Assembly: GCA_018398585.1 (NCBI GenBank)
Contig: JAGTTD010000001.1
Location: 15,564,501 to 15,628,500 of the forward strand
Length of the DNA: 64,000 nt
Source of the DNA: Simmondsia chinensis
Lineage: Eukaryota > Streptophyta > Magnoliopsida > Caryophyllales > Simmondsiaceae
Reading direction: 5' to 3'
Part shown: positions 34,740 through 46,885 of the stretch, in pieces
How positions within the stretch are numbered: the stretch's first letter is position 1
How the letters are laid out: the number at the start of each line of letters is the position of its first letter
The notes under the pieces: model-generated
What the model was told of the DNA's origin: nothing
The model's database searches: none
Seen by the model: the letters and a program-made list of their open reading frames with translations, nothing else
Position numbers and translations under genes: made by a program

Positions 34740-37700
34740 CATTCTAGTGCATCACTACATACAATCCTTTCGAAGTGTTGTAACAATTCGTCTTCTACCT
34801 TCCTGACCCGCCACGAAAAGTAACAGACATTTTTAAATAGATCCACAACCATATTACTTTTTCTGAAAATATGAGACACTCAAACAATGTTAAACTTAGA
34901 AGAATCCCTTAGATATTCTCAATACTGGTCGTAATCTGTCATGGCCATTTTAAGCTCTTTCAGGGTCACTTTAATATTCATCGAATTATCTCCCTCAATA
35001 TGAACTTGCCAAAAACCCATATATACATACGCTTCTAAATGTTGTCCACGGCTGCTATTGCTTTTGCCACCAAAGTTAGCAGTACCTAGCCCTCGACATC
35101 CAAACATCATTCACTAACCTAGGTAATTTCAAATAATTAAACCACATGTTGCCTTGTCATGCCTCCTAGACAAATCCAAATCCATTTTCACCCAACCACT
35201 GTATAGTGATTTCCATTGTACATAGCCAGTTGTTTCCCTGACAATCTAGTTATCTTAGGAAAAGCATATTCTCCACCTAATTCCACAAATTACTCTCCAG
35301 GTCTTTCACTTGCGCTTCCATTAGGACTTTGACCGGGCTAGGCCTTAACCCATGAAAGGCCATCTCGTTGCAACTCTGTTCAATGCCAATAAGAAGGTGA
35401 GAATTCTGCAAAATTGATCTTTAGTATCAGGTTTTTTATGATTGTAAATCTCTTGCAATCACATGTTGAGTAACGCCCTGACGTGACACAAACTTAATCC
35501 ACTCCCTAGAGCATGCCTAGGACCAGCATTATTGGGCAAAGCAACACTAAATAAATAGATTATCTGTACTTTCCTCATGCCCTTAGCAAAAGAAGCAACA
35601 TATCACTAAATGCATGCCACGATATGATAATAAGCTTCTAGTCGCCAAGCATTATGCAACAATTGCGACGCAAAAACCTTTTATCTTAGGAAATTTTAAG
35701 TTCCATAGCCATCTAAATGGTCATCTATTCTCATCCTACCACTGAATATTGAGAGCTAGTTAGGTTTTTGATTCACGGAGAAGCTTTTCATCCACCATGA
35801 AACCTCAATAAAACTAGTGTCTAAGTTAAAAGGGAATTGGCTAGTGGCGGAACATGTAAAATAAAGGTTTGCACTTTTTGATTTGGGTATTTATAACAAT
35901 GTAAATCTAGTTCAACAAGAGAAGAAAGAGAACATCATATATCATAACAAAAGAAAATCTTCATACCATCTCCCACCGACCAATGAATGCCTCTTTTAAT
36001 ATGATCCCCGCAACTCAAAATATGCTTCCAAGCCAATGATTCATGAATTTTCGAGGTGCAGCATTAAAAGTCTTGTTGTTAAAGATATTTCCCCTTCACT
36101 ATTTGCACCTATAAATTGTCCAAATTATTTAACGCGTTTCATTTGAGATTGCATAAAATGAGCGTTATGTCTGGGTTCCATACATCATAATCCTAGAGCG
36201 CCTGACCACTAGGGTTTGTAAGTTTTATCCAATGTGACAATGGGAACACCTCCCCGACTAGCCACCGTAATTCCCAAAAGAAATTGTATTAGCCCTTTCA
36301 ATGTCCCACCTTATGGTTACTTAGATTTCAAAACATTGAATAGTATTAACATATATAGATTCTAAAGTAGCCTGAATCAAAACTAGCTTGCCTACCATAG
36401 AAACCATATTGGTTTTCTTGGGGCTGATTTATGGTAAACCTTACCTCTCACAATGTAAAAGTCATCCTTAGTTGGACAACCTCCTGCTAGGGAGAATCCC
36501 AAGTATTTGCCGAAGGTGAAACCAATATTCACTCCAAACAGACCATTAATTTGTTGTCACAAATTCAACGAAACATTTTTCGAGGAAACTATATTAGCTT
36601 AGTCTAAATTAACTATTGTTCTTATTAAAGACAAAACTGATATAATAGGGCCTTAAGATCCTGGCATGCTTCTAAAGAATTATTATAGAATGCAGACCAC
36701 AGTCCGCAAATAACAAATAAGGATTTGTTCAAGCTATCTTGTCCCTAAAACTCACAGACCCATAGTTGATTTTCTTTTATATTCCTTTTGCCAGAATATC
36801 AATGCATGAAGCAGGTAAGGGGACAACATCTCCGTAACGAAGAGCTCTAAAAGTTTTCAATAAGTTAATAGGTTTCTTATTTGTTAGTAGAGAACTGGAC
36901 ACCGTGGTTACAAATTACATATTTGATTGATCAGCTTTGGGCAGAAACCCATCCGAGTAAAAACATTGTGCAAAAACATTCCACTTAGTTTGATCATATG
37001 CTTTCTCCATATCTAACTTGAGTGACACCGAACTTTCTTATCATATTTGCACCTAAAATTAGTGATGATTATGTGTAATAATGAGAACATTATCAAGAAT
37101 TGATATGGCTGGAAAAATTGTACCTTGCATTGGATGAATCAAGTAACAAAGGAGGGGATGTAGTTACTTTGATAATAGTTTAGCCACAAGTGTATATATT
37201 GTATTACACAAACTAACGGAAATAATTTTTAGGCAATCTAGCACATTAACCTTAGGCAAAAGAGTGATAAAGCCATGATTAACCTCAGTCAACATGCGCC
37301 CCTGATGAAAACAAGTTTATTACATCCCTTATATCATGTCCCACCTTTTCTGAAAGCCATTAGAAAAAGGATGTCGCATTTCCATCTAGACCAAGAGCGT
37401 TTTAAGGGTTTATGTGAAAGAGTGTCACCCTCACCTCCTCCAACTTAGAGACCCTTTTTAGTTAATCATTCACTTTTGCAATAATGACTAGTTCAACAAT
37501 CGAGAGATATAACTGATGAAGTGTGCTAGCTGAAGCAAAAGACCTTCTAAACTGTAATAGAAACTCAACATTAATATCTGATATACAACCCAAACCCCCA
37601 ACTTATCACTATGTTTGGTGATATGTTGTCTCCATTTTTATGATTTTTAACCATTTAAAATAATCTCAAGTTCCAATCCCATTCACTAGCCATGATTACA

Positions 37701-38760
37701 TGAATAATGACCCCAATATTTTTCATCAAACAAAAGCAGATTTTAACATTCCTTCAACAATTGTTTGAATCTATGCATATCTGTCTTGGAGAAGGATTTA
37801 ATAATAGTCACTTCTTATAAATGTCAATGTTTATCCTCATTTCTACTTAATTGGCACTAAAGATTTGTCTCCGAGCTAGCCCTCCAACTCTTAATATTAC
37901 GACGGATGGATAGGAGTTTATCAGCAATGCGGAAGAATTTAGAACCTTGAACATGTGTATATTAGGTTGATGCTCCAATAGAGCAAACCCTATCAATCGA
38001 AGCCCACTTAGGATAAAAAAAAAATGGATGCGACCTGCTGGGTTGGCATTCATTAGCTCAAGCCAAATAGGTGCATGGTCTGATGTTGTGATTCATGATA
38101 AATAACAATCTAGAACAGATTTCTAACCATTCTTTTAAACTAGACATCTGTCCAACTTTTTTAAAACAATGGATACTAAGAGATTAAGCTTCCACATATG
38201 TGGTGGATCTTGGACCTAAAGATCTGCTCAATCATAATCATAGCATAATGACAATAATCGATGCAAACGTGAATCCTTAACTTGTAACCCCCTTTCTTAT
38301 CCTCAGGAAGAAGAAGTTTATTCGTATCTCCAATAACACACCAAAGCAAGAAAAATCTACTAAATGAAGCTTTTACTTTCGTATGCAAAAACTTACTTTA
38401 TTAGCTTCCTGGATTGTGCATAAACAAAGATCGGAATTAATTCCACCATTCGCTTTAAATCTAATACTTAAGTGTATAATAAACAAGATCCAAAACAACC
38501 ACAATTCCCTCTTCTCATCAAATTATCAGAAGGAGAGAAATCAATGTGTTGAAACTTAAGTTTATTTCATAAGATATCGAGAGGGGGTTCATTCATTGTA
38601 GTTTCAAGAAGAGAAGAATGGTTAGGATTTATTTTGCTTTTCAAGAAATTTAGCTCCTCATGGACCATAGACCGTCTAGACTCATGCACAATCTAACTTG
38701 AAAAATTACATTTAAATCAAAGACAAGAGAAACTAATTCCACCGGTTAACCCCTAAAAGA
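34740..38760 (-). pseudogene. L1-type LINE ORF2 remnant (endonuclease, RT, zinc finger, RNase H)
   Basis: Read on the minus strand from high to low coordinates. The endonuclease (about 38700-38055) has CVIGDTNKLLLPEDKKGG and ends in SDHAPIWLE. Reverse transcriptase (about 37450-36550) has NALGLDGNA, LKLDMEKAYDQTKW at about 37000 and a catalytic box LLFADC at about 36700, where active elements have FADD. A zinc-finger block with GHEESTDNLFI lies at about 35570. RNase H (about 35200-34740) has MFGCRGLGTANFGG, VHIEGD and SHIFRKSNMVVD. Frames change constantly and stops are dense, so it is long dead. Confidence 0.85.
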
Positions 38761-39929
38761 AAGGGAGTAGCTCCACCAACATTCCTACGAGGACATGTGA
38801 GTACAAGACTACAACCTAGTAGACTAGTCCAAGATCCAAACTAAGTATTTCTACCATTCCTAAAGAGAAATGCATTTCATAAAATGAAAAATGCCATAAT
38901 AGAGTACACAAAAACTTACACCTCATTCCACAATTTGGGCAAACCTACATGCCAATCCTTGACAAAAAGAGTACGAACAATCTAAAGAATTTGAATATAC
39001 CAACATAAAGGACCAAAAATACAATATAGGTAGCAGCCAAAAAAACAAAAAAAAAAAAAAAAGATATGTTATTTATAACACTGCCGCTTATAAAACATAG
39101 GACCCCATTCCAACATTGATAATTCCCAAGATCAAGTAAATCTAACAAAAAAAAAAAAAAAAAAAAAAAATCCCCCATAGAATATCACATTCAGCAACAT
39201 GAAAATTGTCAAGAAAGAATACGCAAAGCCATATGCCTCGAGCCATGATATGGGCAAGGCTAAGGTCCTATCCTGTAAAGCGATACATGAACGATCAACA
39301 TAGGCAAAGGATTTCGGCTCAAGATGCAATAAAATAGAACAAAAACTAGTAAAAGAGATGGATAATATATAACATTAAGGCTCACATTGGAGAATATAGA
39401 GGATATACTCGCCATAAATATTGAAGCAAAAATCCACCAAACCTCCTCAAAATAGATACATAGCCAAATTACTTAGGTCAACAAAAATGTTCCTTCCAAT
39501 ATTTCACGCTTCGGAATAGATTATAGCAATAGAAATAGGTTCACCTTAAGTTTTACGATATGGATAAACTAAGCACTAGATTAACATCATGAAATAGGAG
39601 GTTTATGTATAGATCTAATGCCCTATGGGTGCCTATTTCTCATAGTCCGATCACTTATGACACAGCTTTGAGGAGGAAAGTTATTATTGATGAAGAAAAA
39701 ATGTGAGCCATGCAGAGAAATAAGAGAATTTGGTGTCGAACAAATGATGGAAGAATAGAGGGATGAAAATTGGGACACACCTAGTCTCCAACTTACAAAT
39801 AATTATCTCCCAACCCAACAAAAAACCCCATTTTTCCAAAATTCAAGGTGGAAAATAGAAACATTTTCCGCCCAAAAGAGCATTCACTTGAAAATTTTGA
39901 CGTGAATACTAAAACTAGTTGGATTCAAC
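38761..39929. other. Sequence between LINE endonuclease and ORF1-like fragment
   Basis: Probably LINE-derived but unreadable. It contains A-runs at about 39046-39062 and 39147-39170 (plus strand). Confidence 0.4.
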
Positions 39930-40171
39930 CGCAAGGCTAATTCCAGTTATTTTTGGCAAAGATAGAGACATTTGTCGTCCTTGTAGCCTGAATTTACAAG
40001 AAAGCAAACAATATCTGGCAAATTAATCTCCTGCCAATCTATGACGATAAAGAACAATTTGTCACCAATTTTGTCCGAAATTGTACAAGCAATATGTAAA
40101 AATCTACAATTGACAAGGAGAAGGCGGCAATCGAAATGCCATATTCGAGTTTTGAGGGCAATGTCTACCAA
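39930..40171 (-). pseudogene. Possible LINE ORF1 fragment (zinc-knuckle end)
   Basis: The minus-strand translation ends in LPDIVCFLVNSGYKDDKCLYLC, which resembles the C-terminal knuckle of plant LINE ORF1 proteins (LP.iCf.CG..GH....C) with several key positions changed. It lies upstream of the LINE endonuclease on the same strand, which supports the reading. Similarity is weak. Confidence 0.4.
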
Positions 40172-41068
40172 TGGAGTAAGGTAAGTGTTTCATGCCATGG
40201 GCGGTGGGGTGCTTCCATATTATTCATCTAATCTCTTTCCATTATGAATTTCAGTGGATGATAGGACTAAAAGGATAGGATAAGCATTACCAAAACACGA
40301 ATTCATTGCATCGTAGTTGATTCTCCAACTTAAAAGCTCACTTGGGCATTTTGTGGAACACATTGTGTGTGTTCTTAGTGCTCAAGTATTCTCAATTTCT
40401 TTCCATGAGAAAGGGTTGGAGTTTTGATGAGGTCTATGGTCAAAGCTCATCGGCAATTTTGCCCGCGATAAGGAGGAGAAGATACTATTCCTTGGAGCTC
40501 AAACTACTAATGTTCACTACTTGTTCTTAATATCCGTGGAGGCTGTTATGCTCATTAAAAGTTACATTTTCAATGTTGTAAGTCTTAAGCATGATTATTA
40601 CAAATTCATAATTTCTCTTAATTCATTCAAATTCATAATTTTGCATAGATACACTTATTCTCATTTCAATCTTCCTCAAATGTTGTATTTCATATCTTCA
40701 ATCATAGTCTTCTGTAACTTTACTTTTTCAAGATACTCAATACATTTATCTTTTTTTCTTAATTTGTCTATTTTTCATGAAACTAACAAAAGAGATTGAC
40801 CAATTGTCACATTTATATAGTGACCAATTATCCATAAATTTGTAGCAACCTCACAATATATGGGCAAACTAAAAATTATTGTAACCTCTCCTTAGCTTCT
40901 AAATAGATTCAATGTCAAGGAGTTAATTTCATCACTAAATAATCTTCCGATGAATACTTGGGTCAAATTAATATATGCATGAAATGAGCAAAAAAAAAGA
41001 TAGATATTTTTGCAACGTCTATTCAACTTTTCATGAATTTCGAATTTTTTCTATGGCTAAACCCTAAA
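40172..41068. other. AT-rich DNA, nothing recognised
   Basis: The short plus-strand frames here (40342-40530, 40521-40799) show no domain. Confidence 0.45.
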
Positions 41069-41348
41069 GATGATATTTAGATAAAGGAACATAAAGGAAT
41101 ATACCCAGTGTCTCAAGGACTCCTGCCTATGCAGGGTCTGGGGGGGCGGATGTACGCAGCCTTCCCCCTTCAGGGTGTTAACCTGAAGAGAGGCTGTTTC
41201 CCAGTGCCCCCAACTTGAGGGTGAGGACTTCCCAGGAGGTCACCCATCCTGTTACTACTCTCGCCCAAGCACGCTTAACTTCAGAGTTCTAATGGGATCC
41301 GGTGAAGGCGTGTTGGTGCCCTCTTTGGTATTTAGATGATATTTAGAT
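41069..41348 (-). mobile_element. SINE with a 5S rRNA-derived head and Au-type body, 14-bp target duplication
   Basis: The element is 41083-41334, flanked by perfect copies of GATGATATTTAGAT (41069-41082 and 41335-41348). On the minus strand it begins with about 98 bp of 5S rRNA sequence (41320-41223), including CACCGGATCCCAT, box A (AAGTTAAGCGTGC), the GGGCGAGAGTAGTA region and box C (GGATGGGTGACCTCCTGG). It continues into the Au-type SINE body (GGGAAACAGCCTCTCT, AAGGCTGCGTACATC, CCCAGACCCTGC, CACTGGGTA). It ends in an A/T-rich tail next to the duplication. Internal polymerase III promoter boxes look well preserved. A Cassandra-type LTR also carries 5S sequence, but the SINE body and target duplication argue against that here. 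Confidence 0.85.
41223..41320 (-). pseudogene. 5S rRNA-like sequence (SINE head)
   Basis: Nearly the full length of plant 5S rRNA, missing the first bases and diverged at the 5' end (GGGCACCAACACGCCTT before CACCGGATCCC). It is not part of a 5S array; it continues into SINE sequence. Confidence 0.88.
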
Positions 41349-41639
41349 GATGCCAGAAAATACAATTGCACAAAATATTGTGCAGTTTTGTAAGAAACAA
41401 GAATGAGGACAATTTTCCCTTGTATCATTTAAAATGTCTTGGTACAAGATATATATACTTATTGAAACTCGAGAAGTAAACTAATTAGGAAAGGCCCCTA
41501 AACATATTGAGGAAACGAAGGAAAATAAATGAAAATTACATAATTGTGAACTTTGCCTAATATACAAATATATTTACGCCTTTCTCTCCAATATTTTCTC
41601 TTTTTGAAACTGTAAAAGAACGAGGTTAGGAAGACTTTC

Positions 41640-42489
41640 CAGGGATAGCTCTATCTAACGCATTAATACATACAATAGAGCCTAGTTCAAAGCTAGGTAT
41701 CAAGGACCATTGGACCACATTTCGTCGCCCAATCGACAATTATATTTGCTTCTCTAAAATAGTGATTGAAGCTGATGATAGTTTCTGTTCCTTTCATCAC
41801 TAAAATATCTCAAACAATTTTCCAGATATGCCATGGAGTGCTAAAGTTCTCATTCAGAAAATTGATCATAATCTCACTATCTCCTTCAACCTATAAATTT
41901 TTCGAACGTAAATTAACTGCTCTCTAAATTGCGTCCCTAACTACCATTTCCTAAGAAACCACAGTAGACACATTACCTATTTGTTCAGATCCTCCATCAA
42001 TGAACATGCCCACTCCATCTCTAAAGATCTGAACTTCTGTTCTTTAATCTATCAAAATTTATCTTTACAATCCCCAAATTTGGACGATGCTATCTTTACA
42101 ATCCTCAAATTAGGACTGTGCTATCTAACCAAATCCCAACTCTTTCTTCTTGCAAGCGTCTTGTTACCATTTTCATTTCTAACATCGCCATCCACCAAAT
42201 TTCAAAATTGTCACTTCCATATTAGCCTCTTAGCTAGGACAAGCGATCTAGCCGGATGCCTGCTCTTACCTCTGAATATGAGATCATTCCTATCCTTCCA
42301 TATGTGCCAAGCCAATGCTATAAACCTCAAAAATGTATTTATGAGCATCCTTTTTTTTTTTTTTCTACGTGTCTTTAAACCAACTCCCAAGAAGGTAGCC
42401 TTCCTGGGAGTTTGTAGCAACCTCTTGCTACTAACCACAGTATTCCGATTGAGAATGGACAGCGGACAACGGAGGAAAAGAGGGTCCAC
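41640..42489 (-). pseudogene. Second LINE remnant: zinc-finger region and RNase H
   Basis: The minus strand carries IALAWHIWKDRNDLIFRGKS (42300-42240), the words that follow the zinc finger in plant L1-type ORF2. RNase H pieces follow: VEGDSEIMINFLN at about 41900 and HYFREANIIVDWATKC at about 41735. Endonuclease and RT are absent. It is distinct from the copy at 34.7-38.8 kb, which has its own RNase H. Confidence 0.75.
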
Positions 42490-42692
42490 CAGTTAGGACA
42501 CGAACTACATTGAGGACATGCAGTAGGGATTCAATAATCGACTTTAGCTAAATTTTCCTCCATAGGAAGCTCAATGAGAATAATCTATCATAAAAAGATC
42601 TTAATCTTTGGATGAATATTTAGATGCCAAATCCATTTTACCTCCGTTCATTTCTTTCTCGAATCCACATTATGGGTCAGCTAAGTCACTTA
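42490..42692. other. Spacer between LINE remnant and hAT-like element
   Basis: Short unassigned sequence. Confidence 0.4.
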
Positions 42693-44650
42693 CTTAAGGC
42701 CCATTTCGCAGTGTTGCAAAAAAACTACTTTTTTAGAAACAGTATTTGTAAAAGCACTTTTGTAAAAGGTAGTATTTCAAAGAAACAGTTTGTGTTTGGC
42801 ATAACTAGTAAAAAAGCACTTATGGTATTATTGTCAGCGTTTGGGAAATGTTTAAGAAAAGTTCTTTTTTTTGTATCAAATTACCAAAAATGACATAAAT
42901 AGAAGTCTTTTCTAGTTTTTAAAAAAAAATCAAAAATCTTTCCAAATATTTAATATATTTTTCAATTACTTAAAATATATTTTCATCATTTAAAATATTT
43001 CATACATATATAAATACTTTTTAAATATTAAAATACTCTTTAAATATTTAAAACATTTTTTAAATAATTTTAAATTTGTTTTCAATATTTTTACACTATT
43101 TATAAATATTTTTAGAATATTTAATTTTTTATTTAAAATTTAATGTATTTTTCAAATATTTTAAATATTTCATAAATATTGTAAGGATATTATTAAATAT
43201 AGAGAAAAATATAGTTAGACCTCTTGAACTTTGCAATTAACCACAACATACCCCCTGCACTTTCAATTTTACAAAATAGCCTCTTGAACTTTTCAATTAA
43301 ACATAACACACTCCCTGCACTTTCAATTTTAAAAAATAGCCCTAGAACTTTGCCATTAAACACATGACACTCCCTACACTTTTAATTTCATAAAATAGTC
43401 TCCTAAACTTTAATATTATAAAAAACTCACCCCTCTCCAAATTGTTTTACGAAACATAACACACCCCTTACACATTAAAAAATTTCAAATTAAAAAAAGT
43501 ATAAATCAAAAAATTTGAAACAAATTATGGAAAGATATTTTCTTGGAAAAAAAACTTGAAAAAATATAATAATGTTTTTAAATTTTACTTTTCAATGTTT
43601 TTTCAAAATTATTTTTCAGTATTTATTTTCTAAATTTTAATTTCATATATTTTTTAATTTTAAATTTTTAATATGATCTTAGAATTTATTTTTTAAAAAT
43701 TATTATAGTTTTACCTTATTGTATTTTTATGAAAACTAAAAAAAATTTATTACCTTTTAAATTTATAATGTTGTTATTACAATTAGTTAAAATAAAAATT
43801 TTTATTTAAAATTTAAAAAATCCTCTTATCTTTTACCTAGAAATATAAAGCTCCTACCTTTCGTCCAAAAACATAAATTTTTATAGCGTGTATAAAACTA
43901 AAAAATTCATGATTTTTAATTTGATAGATTTTTAAATTTTAAATTTATGGTTCTAATTTAATTAAAGTTAAAAAATATTATTACATTTTTTTTAAATTTG
44001 TCTAATTTTTTTTTCATAATTTGTTTTAAAATTTTAAATTTCATATATTTTTTTAATTTTAAATTTATTAATGTCAAATGGGTGAGTTATGTTTATTAAC
44101 AAAGTTCAGGGGATGAGTTGTGTATAATAACAAAGTTCAGGGGCCTATTTTGTGAAATTAAAAGTATAGGAAGTGTATTATGTTTAATTAAGTTCAGTGG
44201 ATTATTTTCTAAAATTGAAAGTGTAGGGGGGTGTATTACATTTATTTGCAAAGTTCATGGGGCTATTTTGTAAAATTGAAAGTGCGGGGGTGTATTGTGA
44301 TTTATTGCAAAGTTCAAAGGGTCTAACTATATTTTGCCCTTAAATATATAACTATTTTTACTTATCTAATATTTTTTTAAAATATATAGAGTAGCTTGTT
44401 AATATATAAAATAAATTTTAAATATGTAAAATATTTTTAAATATATAAAAAAAATTTAGATATATAATTTTTTTTAAAATATGTTATCAATGTCCGGGGT
44501 AGGTAGAAAATATATTGTCAAATGTTCGGGGTACCTAAACCTTATTTTTCAGTTGCTTAATTTTTATTTCTACTTCTACTTAATATGAGAAGCATCAAAT
44601 TTATGCTTCTACTTAAAAGCACTTTTTGACTCTAGCCAAATACCCTTGAA
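42693..44650. mobile_element. hAT-like element with AAAAGCACTTTT-type inverted ends
   Basis: The left end (GGCCCATTTCGCAGTGTTGC ... GTAAAAGCACTTTT) and the right end read in reverse (GGGTATTTGGCTAGAGTC ... AAAAGTGCTTTTAAGTAG) are imperfect inverted repeats typical of short plant hAT elements. The interior is very AT-rich and is interrupted by the Mutator-like element at 43202-44339. I could not find a convincing 8-bp target duplication. Confidence 0.5.
43193..44348. mobile_element. Mutator-like element with tandem repeats inside its inverted ends, 9-bp target duplication
   Basis: The element is 43202-44339, flanked by perfect TTAAATATA (43193-43201 and 44340-44348). The ends are GAGAAAAATATAGTTAGACC and, reversed, GGGCAAAATATAGTTAGACC. 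Each inverted end is made of several tandem units of about 57 bp (CTTGAACTTTGCAATTAA ... CCCTGCACTTTCAATTTTACAAAATAG). The middle is AT-rich and non-coding. Confidence 0.88.
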
Positions 44651-45383
44651 ATTTCTAATCAATGCAAGGAAGACTTTTTGTGCTTCTCTTTCTTTTCTAT
44701 TTGTAAAATCTCTATTCCTTGGCAATCGAAACCCAAAGACCTATAAACTACCCCATGCTTTTACCGCTTTATTCGAACATGGAATCGAGGAAAATGGCTT
44801 TACTTCACCAAATGGGCAATGGTGTATCATGCGTAATGGAACATGCATGAAGAAGTCAGATGCTTCTTCTATTCTTTTCCCTAGCGCAGTTGGGGCCAGT
44901 TTCCCCTCTTTTGCAATCAGTTTCACTACAGCACCCGCAGCTCTAGCTAGACTGCGTAACTGCATGGATAAATTCACACTAACCTGTCAATGTCAATTCA
45001 GGATTCAATTTGGGATTCTATTCTATATAGATATTATCATCTACATCCAGAAAGCCACATACTATGGAAGAAGCTTAACCTCTCATGGATTTATTGGTGC
45101 TGCGCTTTTTTTGTAGTAGATCAAGGGGTGGTAATTCATATCACGGGATGATACTTTACAAAGAGTTCCATTACTAATAATGGGTAGCTAAAAGGTATTC
45201 CTGATCCCGGTTTTGTGGATTGGATTAGCTACCCCGGAATACTTTCGACTGTCTCCGCTCTCTGTGCTCTTTCAACCTCGTCTTCCATATACCTTAGTAC
45301 AAGGTTGAATAATATAGAATAACAATAGAATGAATTGCTTATTTTCAAATTATTTTTTTCAATTAAAAACAACGAGGGAATAA
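44651..45383. other. Possible organelle-derived DNA with a plastid rpl2 scrap
   Basis: On the minus strand at about 44950-44890 the peptide LARAAGAVVKLIAKEGK and its codons match exon 2 of plastid ribosomal protein L2 nearly exactly, then the match stops. The adjoining base composition is less AT-rich than the rest. The other open frames (44646-45116 plus, 44741-44977 minus) are not recognised. A rearranged organelle fragment, perhaps mitochondrial with plastid pieces, is the simplest explanation. Confidence 0.4.
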
Positions 45384-45397
45384 CATATATATATATG
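45384..45397. repeat. Short (TA)n tract left of the virus locus
   Basis: About six TA units, about 150 bp from the first recognisable viral sequence. Confidence 0.8.
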
Positions 45398-45548
45398 CCA
45401 CTTTTGATATTCTATTCATTCTATTAATTAAAGAAATTTGTCATTTGATGTTGGTTCTTCTGGCATTTGAATATTTTCAAATTGAATTGAATCTGACACA
45501 TTATTCGAATGGTCTAGTATTGAAGATATTGAAATTTAAGTCTCAACA

Positions 45549-46436
45549 TGAAAAGGGCAGGACTGGGAGCAGGGATGGACAAAAGAAGATGAGAAAGATG
45601 AAATTTATTGAAATATTAAAGATTGAAATTCATACATAAGATTGAAATACAGAAATTGAAACTACAGATTGAAATACAAAACTTACAGAGTATTGAAGAT
45701 ATTGAAATTGAAGACTTGAATACAGAGCTCAAAATTACAAGAGAAAGTAAAAAAGAAAGAATTTTGTGATCTCTGATCTTTGGCCTCTCAATTTGCCTCT
45801 CTAATTAGCTCTGCCTCTTCATTGAACCTCAGATGCTCCTTATATAGCCATCAGAATTGAATTGGATTTGAAGAAATTTGAAATTCGGGACACCTAACTT
45901 TGCATTATTGTACGATCAACAGTGGTCTTGAATGATTGCAACAGAAACTGGACAGCTAGTCGTCCTTGCTACAGTGATTTGACCTTGCTACAGTGATTTG
46001 TCGGGGGATCACATCAGCCTTGAATTATTGAAGAAAGTTGAAGGGATCTGTTTGGGATGAGCTGGCGTCGTCACTTTCATCATCGTCAGTTGAATCTTGA
46101 ATTTGTTGAAGGAGCCGGGCCAAGAGTTTTTTTTAAATCTTTTTTTTGGATTTAGATTTTGAAGAAGAGCTTGAATTTGAAGCCTTAATTGGTTGAGTTT
46201 TTGAAGGCGTTGAGAAACCTTGAGGGAGAGTTTGAAAATTTTTGTTTTTTATTTCTTCGAAAAATTTTGTCCCACCATTTGATTTTGTATTCTCGCACAA
46301 TAGATAATAGATAGGGTTGTTCGAAAAAAATGAGTGTGGGAGTAGGACCAACATAAGATCCATGGGATTTGAAAGTTTGAATGAAAGCTTGTAAATATTA
46401 AGTGATTTGACCGAATTCTCTCCATTTATACTAGTC
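45549..46436 (-). pseudogene. Inverted fragment: promoter/3' region and end of ORF2
   Basis: Minus strand, collinear with 59860-60570 of unit 2 and the leader after it. It includes the TATA region (45840-45846), the two AAATCACTGTAGCAAGG repeats and the Ser/Lys-rich ORF2 tail (TKFFEEIKNKNFQTLPQG, about 46260). It is a unit-2-type sequence. An indel in the poly-Lys region shifts the frame. Confidence 0.85.
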
Positions 46437-46566
46437 AAAGATCTTCAACAACAAATTATCAAACTCTTACATTTGCAATGATGGCATATGTTTCAAAACT
46501 CCATTTATGCTAGTCAAAGATCTTCAAGAACAAATTATACTAGGAACTCCCTTCATTAGTCAAATA
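46437..46566 (+). pseudogene. Small plus-strand protease fragment
   Basis: It matches 51147-51256, with a partial internal duplication of the TTTATACTAGTCAAAGATCTTCAA segment. It is wedged between two inverted pieces. Confidence 0.85.
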
Positions 46567-46837
46567 TTTCATAATGCTTTGTTAGACAAATATGTTCCAC
46601 TTGAGATTTTGTAAAATATTGATTTGAATATTCTATGGCTGAAGTAACTCCTTCTAAAGATTGAACTTTTCCTTTTCCTTTGTGGGTCGTCATAGCCTGC
46701 AAAAGAAGAATTAGAATATTTTTCTTCAAGAGAAATTGAACAACATGGAATCGACGAAGATACCTTTTTGTATTCCACAGGGTGTTTGGGAGACCGAGGG
46801 TTTGAACATTGGGTTGTTGGTTTTCACCCTTTTGATA
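46567..46837 (-). pseudogene. Inverted fragment carrying the RT-less junction of unit 1
   Basis: Minus strand, collinear with about 51455-51717 of unit 1: the end of the protease frame, the junction sequence, the splice-acceptor-like tract and the start of the second ORF. RT and RNase H are missing at exactly the same place as in unit 1. Confidence 0.85.
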
Positions 46838-46885
46838 CCTTTTTGGTTCTGCAAGATGAGAGTTACAATCATGGTGGGTCGTTGG

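Noticed and set aside
41125..41334. Cassandra-type LTR carrying 5S sequence
   Set aside because: The Au-type SINE body and the perfect 14-bp flanking duplication fit a SINE better; no LTR ends found.
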